This document shows positions 57,400-64,000 of a stretch of DNA of 64,000 bases, piece by piece. A program made the translations under genes and the position numbers. How positions within the stretch are numbered: position 1 is the first letter of the stretch; every line of letters starts with the position of its first letter. Source of the DNA: Alligator mississippiensis (taxonomy: Eukaryota > Chordata > Crocodylia > Alligatoridae); assembly GCF_030867095.1 (NCBI RefSeq), contig NC_081824.1:304746956-304810955 (forward strand), given 5' to 3'. The notes beneath the pieces are model-generated. The model searched no databases and was not told the DNA's origin. It was given only the letters and a program-made list of their open reading frames with translations.

Positions 57400-57639
57400 A
57401 TTAAACCCTCTTCTGCCAAATTCAAGGTCATGAGTAAGGGCAGTAAAGGGATAGGGTACACTAAAATAGTAGTGAGCAGAGAGACCCCATTGTAGTCATA
57501 TTATTTGAAGTGAATTAAGTCCAAACAGGTGGACAGTAAATTGTCTTACAGTTGGGACAACATTTACTCTGATAAAACATCCCATCACCTTTTACCTTAC
57601 ATTTCCTACTTCCTGTATTCACCACCTTGGCACCTTGCA
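57400..57639. other. Unannotated sequence
   Basis: Short non-coding stretch between the nested CR1 stack and the Harbinger remnant. It does not resemble the missing 5' part of CR1 copy A. Confidence 0.4.
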
Positions 57640-58140
57640 TCTTTCTGGTCCATTTCTGACAGGTGTTTATGAGCCTGCCTTCGTGGCCAACCAGGATCTG
57701 TATAATGATTGAAGTTTGGCTTTGACGTGTTCATGTGCTCCTAGTAGGGGGCTAACTTGACTACACATATGCGTCCAGTGGCCCTGACCCAGCTTGCAAA
57801 ACCCATTTCCTTAATGTTAGCTGTTTTTTTTCAGGCACAGTAGTTCTCTCCATGGTCTGTGGGGAAACCACACTATCAATCACAAACAACACTGCAGCAC
57901 CAATAATTGACTTGCCTACTGTAAGCTGGTGAGCTATGAACCTGTAGTAGTCTGGAGTAGTCAGATCTTATTGGCAACCTGCTTCCAGACTGGAAGGGCT
58001 TCATTCACATGTGCATCCTGATGCTGGAAGGTCAGGGCAAGCTCCTCAGCCAGGTCCATGAAGCTCTTTTTCCTCCTGTGGAATATTCTGGAGCTAGCAT
58101 AAGAGTGTGACCCCACCACACTGCCAACTACCTTGTATCA
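57640..58140 (-). pseudogene. Decayed PIF/Harbinger-like transposase
   Basis: Minus-strand translations give, in order and in more than one frame, KSFMDLAEELALTFQHQDAH then VNEALPVWKQVANKI (58065 to 57965), YYRFIAHQLTVGKSIIGAAV then LFVIDSVV (57949 to about 57866), MGFASWVRATGRICVV (about 57800) and GWPRRQAHKHL (about 57680). This order fits PIF/Harbinger DDE transposases, which run WKLATPDSYR, HQFGVGKSTVGAVV, MGFPNCGGAIDGTHI and GWPGRAHDA. The catalytic block around the first Asp is degraded and stops are present, so it is inactive. The assignment is from recalled family patterns. It is the only trace of a DNA-transposon coding region in the window. Confidence 0.55.
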
Positions 58141-60287
58141 GCTTGTATGTGGAGAATTCATAGTGACCACAACATAGAACAGATCTCCAGTCTGCAATGG
58201 GGAAAGCCCGTGTGATCTCATCAAGACCCTTCATTGCATGCTTTTAGTAAAATGCCCTCCATCAACTTTCCTGCCCTCTACCTTCATTCTCCTAAAATGA
58301 CAGAGCAGCCACAATCAGGAATAGCTTGCACCAAATCTATGGCTTGGCATGGACCAGATGGGCTTGACTGGAAATACCTCTGCTAAATGTATTGGTGAGT
58401 AAAGAACAGTTCCACCTAGGGAGGACTGATGAGTTCTTCCACACTTTACAAACCAATTCCTCAATTTAATGAAGCACTAAAAGGCCTGGGATATGCTCTC
58501 TGTTACCTGGGAACTAAACTCAGGTAGCTACAATAGCACTGTGAATGGCTTCCAGAGTATGAGATGTGCACAGGTCTGACGTTTGAGTACTTGTAGATAG
58601 GCTTGGCCAGCCCAGTGGTCCATGCCCAGAGGGTGATATGATCTGCAGTAAAGAAATGCCCACAGAGAGAGCTGGGAGGAGAAGCAATCAGGGTATTGAT
58701 TAGGTCAGGGTTCACTATGTATGTGAAGAGGGGAAAGAGCTTCAAAGGAACTGGAGCACAAGGTGGAGAGTGTAGTAAGGGAATTGCACAGAAAGGAGTG
58801 GCCTGGGAAAAAGAGTAGCATGCACTGAAGGGAAAATCTGAGTAGCAATCAAGTGCTGAGAAGGGATCAGAGCAACCGGAAAAACAGTGTTTTGCTAAGA
58901 AAGAGAAAAATGGGAGTTCTGATTGACATGCAGATGTCATTTGTGGCAGAAACGGTTTCTAGGGAAGTTTCCAGCAACAGTATTCATAAATAATGCTTTT
59001 AGTATAAGTTTTACTTTTCAGATCCATTCCTACTTTCACTCTGGCTGTTGTCATTTTTAAAGGAACACTGTCATAAGATTTTCTCTTATGTCCGCCTATT
59101 TTCTAATGTATACCTTCCACTCTATTTCATTTGTGCATGCAAACTGTATTGGTGGGAAAACATCAGGGTTTAGTACCTGAAAATCCTGCACCAGTTGCAC
59201 CCCTTACCCTAGTCCAGAGGGTACTAGAGAGACACTAATGGAAGGCAGATCTGGATTCTGATCTGCCACTGTCAGCCTAAATTAGAGCAGTCCCTAGACT
59301 GGCTTCACCCATGCTTGTTCAGGAGCCAGCACAGATTGAACCATCAAATCAGGGGGTGGAACCAGGTCCCTGAAAGCTTTCTGCTGTCTAGCACCAGACA
59401 CATACTAGGGGCAGGTAAAAGTCCAGTTCTTTGCATCCAGAAGAGGCCTACAATGGCAAATGAAAGCCACATCTCTTTTATAGATGCCCAACTTCGGTAA
59501 TTAAAAACAGGATGCAAGTAGAACAGTACAATAGACCAGTACAATTCCACTGCTCTGAAAAGACCCATTAAGGTACAAACATGGAGACATGTCAAAAATA
59601 AAATATTAGCATCCAAATCTGCACAGCAAATCTGCACAGTAAAATCTGCATCCAAATAACATTGAGGCTTTCAGGACTTCTACACTTGTGCATTACACGC
59701 TGGTAGTTATTATAATATCTATTATTTTTAAGTATAATGACTAACCCAACCATCAGGAAAAAAATTAATGAAAAACTAATAGTCCCTACTAGATGGACCC
59801 TTTTATATTCTGAAATCTATACACAGACTCCAGGTATCATAACAGGATAATTCTGATTACATTAGATTAGACCCATAGTGCATAATGGATTAATTTTGCC
59901 AGTTTTTCCTCTTGAGGTCAGTTTATGGCTTATGATAGGTTTCTGCCCAGCACAGATCATCCTTCTTAAAACACCTTTTACCTTACCGAATAGCTATTAG
60001 TGTAAACAGTGTTAAAAGTTCACAAATAAAGATTTTACTTTGTATTTGTTTAGAGTTGTATCTATTGTGACATTTACAGGTAAAAGCCAGATTAAAGGCA
60101 TCAGACCAGTCAGCAAATAAATTCCAAATTGCAGATATCTAAATAAAAAGCAAAGAAATGTAGAGACTAAGCCACCTCTCAATGCCTAACAGGGCTTCTC
60201 CACACCTAGATGCAGTGTGCATAATAATGCTGAGCAAACTGCAGATTTGTTTTTGTTCCAATTAGCATCCAGCTTTATACTAACACC
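58141..60287. other. Unannotated sequence
   Basis: No gene recognised. The 145-codon minus frame at 58503-58940 has no domain. The first 200 to 300 bases may still belong to the Harbinger element, but I cannot align them. Confidence 0.4.
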
Positions 60288-60620
60288 CAGAACTGGCCTT
60301 ATGGAAAATGGCACCATGGGCAAACTTGTATTTTGGTGTGCTCCCCCACCCCAAATCAGTGGTGCTACTGCAGGTAGAGCCAGGCAGGTAGGGGTGCAGG
60401 GTGTAGTCTGGTGGGGAGGCAAAGTGGCATGGTGTGCCAGGCAGGTGGGCAGGCAGGTAGGCACTGCTGCTGCTGTATGGGAGCAAAACAGGTGAAATGG
60501 AGCAGGCACCACCTCACCTGCAAGTGCCCGGCCCTGCTTCTCCTGAGCAGGTTGGGGTGAGTACCGTCCTCCTGCCTGGGGCAGGGCAGGGGGAGAGTGC
60601 TGCTGTGAGCACAGGCTGCT

Positions 60621-60655
<35 letters not shown>

Positions 60656-60718
60656 ATTTGGCACCTCCCTGACCATAGCTCCTTGGGCGGTCACCCACAT
60701 TGCCCACCTCTATGACTG
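60288..60718. mobile_element. Probable hAT-like element with GC-rich interior
   Basis: CAGAACTGGCCTTATGG, then AAATGGCACCATGGGCAAAC, at the left and CTTGGGCGGTCACCCACATT then GCCCACC at the right recall a reptilian hAT family. The terminal match is weak and no matching 8-bp flanks were found. It contains a TG microsatellite. Open frames on both strands (60186-60836 minus, 60217-60495 plus) reflect composition. Confidence 0.45.
60624..60654. repeat. (TG)n microsatellite
   Basis: An uninterrupted GT/TG run of about 15 units, likely length-variable between individuals. Confidence 0.95.
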
Positions 60719-62484
60719 CTTCATTCTCAAGAATGTTAGCAGAGCCAATCTCAAAACCAGCTCTTAATTCATTTGTGTCCAAGAATAAGTTAGGGTCTGG
60801 GGCATCCCCCACAAATGCCTGCATCCCACCTTCCATCAGGGTCCCTCAAACGCTCTGTTTGAATTTTCATCTTACCCTAAGAGAGGTGTCCCTGCCTGAA
60901 AAATGCAGGAGGGTCAGGGAAGGAGCAGCCAGGAGCAAGTGAGCAGTAATTCCCCACCCCCCACAAAAGAGAAGTAGTATAAGGCTGGCTTGTGGGAAGA
61001 GGGATACCATATTTCCTCCACTGTGGCTGTGGTCTCTCTAGGGAAGGCTTAATTAGCCAGCCATCTGCTTATCTTATGCCTAAGGTTGCCTTTGCACTTC
61101 CTTGAGGTCTCATGCCTCCAGCTGAACTTCCCAACACAAAATCTGCTAATTGGCTTTAGCTCTCTTATTATGAGGTCTCATTATAGGGCCAGTCCCCCTC
61201 CTCTATGAGCAGCTAAAATCCTCAGAGAAGTAAATTTCCCTCTTGGCAGTATAATCTTATTTAGAAAATATAACGTGGTACTTTCTCCAGCAGCAAAGTT
61301 TCATCTGAGGAATACTCCAACTAGTTACATTTCACTCTACTCTAGTGGGGTTTCCACACTTATGCATTTCACCCAGAAGGCAGAACAGTATCTTGCCACT
61401 AGGATAAAACGCACATAATATGAATGGCAGCGTAGTTTCCAAGGTGCCCTGGGAGCTTGGGGGTACAACTAAAGGAAAAACTAAAAAGTAATACCTGGTT
61501 TGAGACATCGACAGTAGAGCGCAGCAGAAAGTAAGGCTTATCAAGAGCAGGAAGGAAGTGGTTACCTTCTTGGGGTGGAGTTGGGACCAGAATGAGGAGT
61601 ACTTTAATAGGATGCATCTGAACCTGAAAGGAATGTTTAAGTTCAGATCAGAAGACTGGCAATTCTTATACTGCTCCGGGTAATTCACACCCACTTTTTT
61701 TTTTAACATTATTTCCTACTAGGAGTTCTGGTGCAAGGCCTAATCAGGGCAGAATTATGTTAAAGGCATATGGAAATCTAATTCCTAAGTCCCTGGTGTT
61801 TCTGGATTTGAATCCAAGTATTATCTTTATTTTATATAGAGATTTCAAAACACTTGGTACTTTTATTATTTAACTTACAGGCTAGATGAATGTCAGTATA
61901 TTAGTTACCAGGTATTTGTCAAACTGAAAAGTCTGAATTGAAACATGCTTGTGAAACATGTCAGGTAGAATATTCCTTAACAAAGATTAAGTTCTAACCT
62001 AACTTTTTCTTGCTTAAGTTAAGAGCAATCATGATATGTAGGTTGAACATAAGCTTCTAGGCATCTGTTGTTTTATCATTTGATAATGTAATTAAAATGT
62101 CACTTATCAAGGGGCAAATTTTAATGAACTTAAAAGCACCTTGATGGTATATTATTATTTGACCTGTTATATAAGAGGCTTATTTCCCTGTTATGGATTG
62201 AGTTTCTTTGTTACTACAAAAATAATTGTTTTCCAATTAGTTTTCTCTTTATGGAAGGGGTAAAGCTATCCATTGCAGCCCTTTATTACCACTAAGACTC
62301 CCTGCTAGCCAAGTTAAACTGAAGACGCCCTCTGGTTTTACACTTTGAGTTCATTATCTCCTTTAACTGCTAAAAACTTGGTAAATGTTGTTAGTCTGTG
62401 GTAAAATGTGTGAAAAGAGGACCAGGAGGAAAAGACTGTAATTACAAAGATATTTGCTGAAGGTCATTTGTATTGAACTGTATT
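60719..62484. other. Unannotated sequence
   Basis: No gene or clear element recognised. The minus frame at 61332-61709 has no domain. Confidence 0.4.
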
Positions 62485-62735
62485 CAGCTGGAGTTGGAGG
62501 GACTGACTGATGAGGAAAGATTAAAAGGGCTAAATAAGGTATAGCTAGGCCAAGTGACAGTGAAAGGAGGACCGGATAGCCACCTACAAGTTTTTGAAGG
62601 CTGTAGACACCAAAGAGGAAGTGGAAGTATTTAGGCTGGTATAAGGTGTTCTAACTGATAGGGAAGGAAGCTTTCATGTACTATAAAACACTTCTGTTGG
62701 GGAGAAAGAAGTGGCTTTGGAACAGCATTTGTGGG
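62485..62735 (+). mobile_element. Ancient CR1 LINE 3' fragment
   Basis: GAGGGACTGACTGATGAGGA then AAGATTAAAAGGGCTAAATA, CCACCTACAAGTTTTTGAAG, GTTCTAACTGATAGGG and GGCTTTGGAACAGC follow the C-terminal ORF2 region of turtle-type CR1 (recalled). Gaps and substitutions are many, so this copy is far older than the copies at 52-57 kb. Confidence 0.6.
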
Positions 62736-64000
62736 AAGCAGTTTGTTCATTTCTGTATGAAACAGTTAAAAACTGAGCTGTCATTCCATATTCTAAGACT
62801 TAGCACTCACTCTTCATTCAGCTAAGTTCCCATTGGCTTAATTCTGATTTTTCCCCCAAGAACATAATGGGCAAATTTAGCCCAAATGCTAGCCTCACTT
62901 CTGTCCTATTTAGACCAAGTCTAAGCTAATTTGCTCAGGTCTAACTCCTGATCTCCTCCAGTCTCTGAGAAAGCCTGCATACCCCGTCAGCTGGGTTTTG
63001 TTAAAAACAAAACAAACAAAAAACCCAGACTTGCTCCCACTGGGTATGCCCTCATGAGTGGGAGCATGCATTTCCCCAAAGACAAACAGCAGCAGCACAA
63101 TATGTGCCACTGCTACTTGTCCCCAGAGAACACCCATACTCGTGAGCTCTGGCGCGTGGCACATTGCCTCAGGTGGGGTAGGAGAGGCTGGGGCCAGCAC
63201 CTGGGCTGGCCCCAGCAACCTTACCTGGGGCTCTTGGGGGCCTCCAGAGGCTGCAGCTGTGGCAATCTGACAACAGGGAGCCTGGCCAGCTGAAACCTCA
63301 CTCCAGCTGCTGGCCAGGCTGAGGTTTTGGGTGGCACATGCTGCTATCACATGCACTGCCCCACTTTTTTTAGTTGTTGGGGTATTTTGACACTGGGATC
63401 TCCTGGTGTCAAACCCCTCTCCCCCTCCCCCCTCCCTCCCAACTGCAAATTAGCACTGCAGGGAGTGCCTGCATGTGTGGCATATGCAGTGTGAGGCACC
63501 GCAGCCAGGTCTGCGACACTGCATATTTTACATCTGCACTCGTCTGGATGTGCCCACTGATGTCAGCTGTAGCAGCTTCAGGCTCAGAGATCTGAGTACC
63601 CTGCACATGCCAAAATACATCCCATTCCCTTTTACAGTTCCTGTCCCCATGTCAAACAAGAAAAGTAAGGAGATGGAATCACCTTTTTCATTGTGAAAAC
63701 ACTGTTTCTATTGTATTTTTGCATTGTGAGCACATCCCTCATTTTCATTGTCCTGTCTTCCGCTTCAGGGATCTGTATCCCCCAGTGTTCTACATACCAT
63801 GACACCAGTGCATTTCCTTGCAGTGAGCTTGCGAGTGTTCAGTTTTGACTTTGGCAGATGTCACAGAACCCTCCCACAAGTAGGATTTCGGAAGAAAGTA
63901 CTGTAATTACGCACAAAGCACATTCATCTTTTCCCCAGAATTATCTCTTCCAAGTATTGGTGTGCATGTTTTAAGCAAGGAAGCTCATTTCCTTGCCAGA
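62736..64000. other. Unannotated sequence with a GC-rich patch
   Basis: A small hairpin pairs TGCTCCCACT (63032) with AGTGGGAGCATGCA (to 63069). A GC-rich patch at 63160-63360 contains mirrored CTGGCCAGC-type words and an open minus-strand frame with no domain. No gene recognised. Confidence 0.4.

Noticed and set aside
60186-60836. 216-codon minus-strand frame with a run of His/Thr
   Set aside because: The His/Thr run is translation of the TG microsatellite, and the rest is GC-rich repeat DNA.
1-64000. Retrovirus-like or LTR elements, CRISPR arrays, tRNA and rRNA genes
   Set aside because: No paired long terminal repeats, gag-pol-env-like frames, regularly spaced repeats, or tRNA/rRNA-like sequences were seen on either strand by eye.

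Overview
This window looks like non-coding amniote nuclear DNA, most likely from a crocodilian; a turtle is the main alternative. The basis is its repeat content: CR1 LINEs with a short ATCTATGA-type 3' tail, old MIR SINEs, and many non-autonomous hAT-type DNA elements and hairpin MITEs. I found no protein-coding host gene, tRNA, rRNA, CRISPR array or retrovirus-like element. The only reading frames with recognisable protein similarity belong to CR1 (about 52.6-57.4 kb, minus strand) and to a decayed PIF/Harbinger-like transposase (about 57.6-58.1 kb, minus strand). The window is probably intergenic or lies inside a very large intron.

Layout. 0-10 kb: mostly AT-rich single-copy-looking DNA with a few hairpin MITEs, two MIR fragments, and a short CpG-retaining stretch at 9.59-9.77 kb. 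10-18 kb: a GC-rich block, a hairpin MITE, a CR1 3' end on the plus strand, a hAT element with an 8-bp target-site duplication (TSD), a TAA microsatellite and more palindromic MITE remains. 18-26 kb: several hAT elements and a 739-bp element with 15-bp terminal inverted repeats (TIRs). 26.7-27.6 kb: a CpG-retaining region bounded by a 36-bp inverted repeat, the best candidate for conserved regulatory sequence. 28-39 kb: dense hAT and foldback elements. 33.6-34.0 kb and 44.1-44.5 kb are inverted copies of each other. 40.9-41.8 kb: an 881-bp foldback element with long arms. 45-52 kb: sparse MITE and LINE fragments, then a second long foldback element. 52.6-57.4 kb: a nested stack in which a CR1 copy (A) is interrupted by a roughly 105-bp hAT MITE, itself interrupted by a second, better preserved CR1 copy (B). 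57.6-64 kb: Harbinger remnant, a TG microsatellite, an ancient CR1 fragment and unannotated sequence.

Nothing here acts as a gene system. What the window records is a long history of transposon insertion, including nested insertions, an inverted duplication and several hairpin-forming elements. All family assignments come from pattern recognition by eye. No database search or conservation analysis was run.
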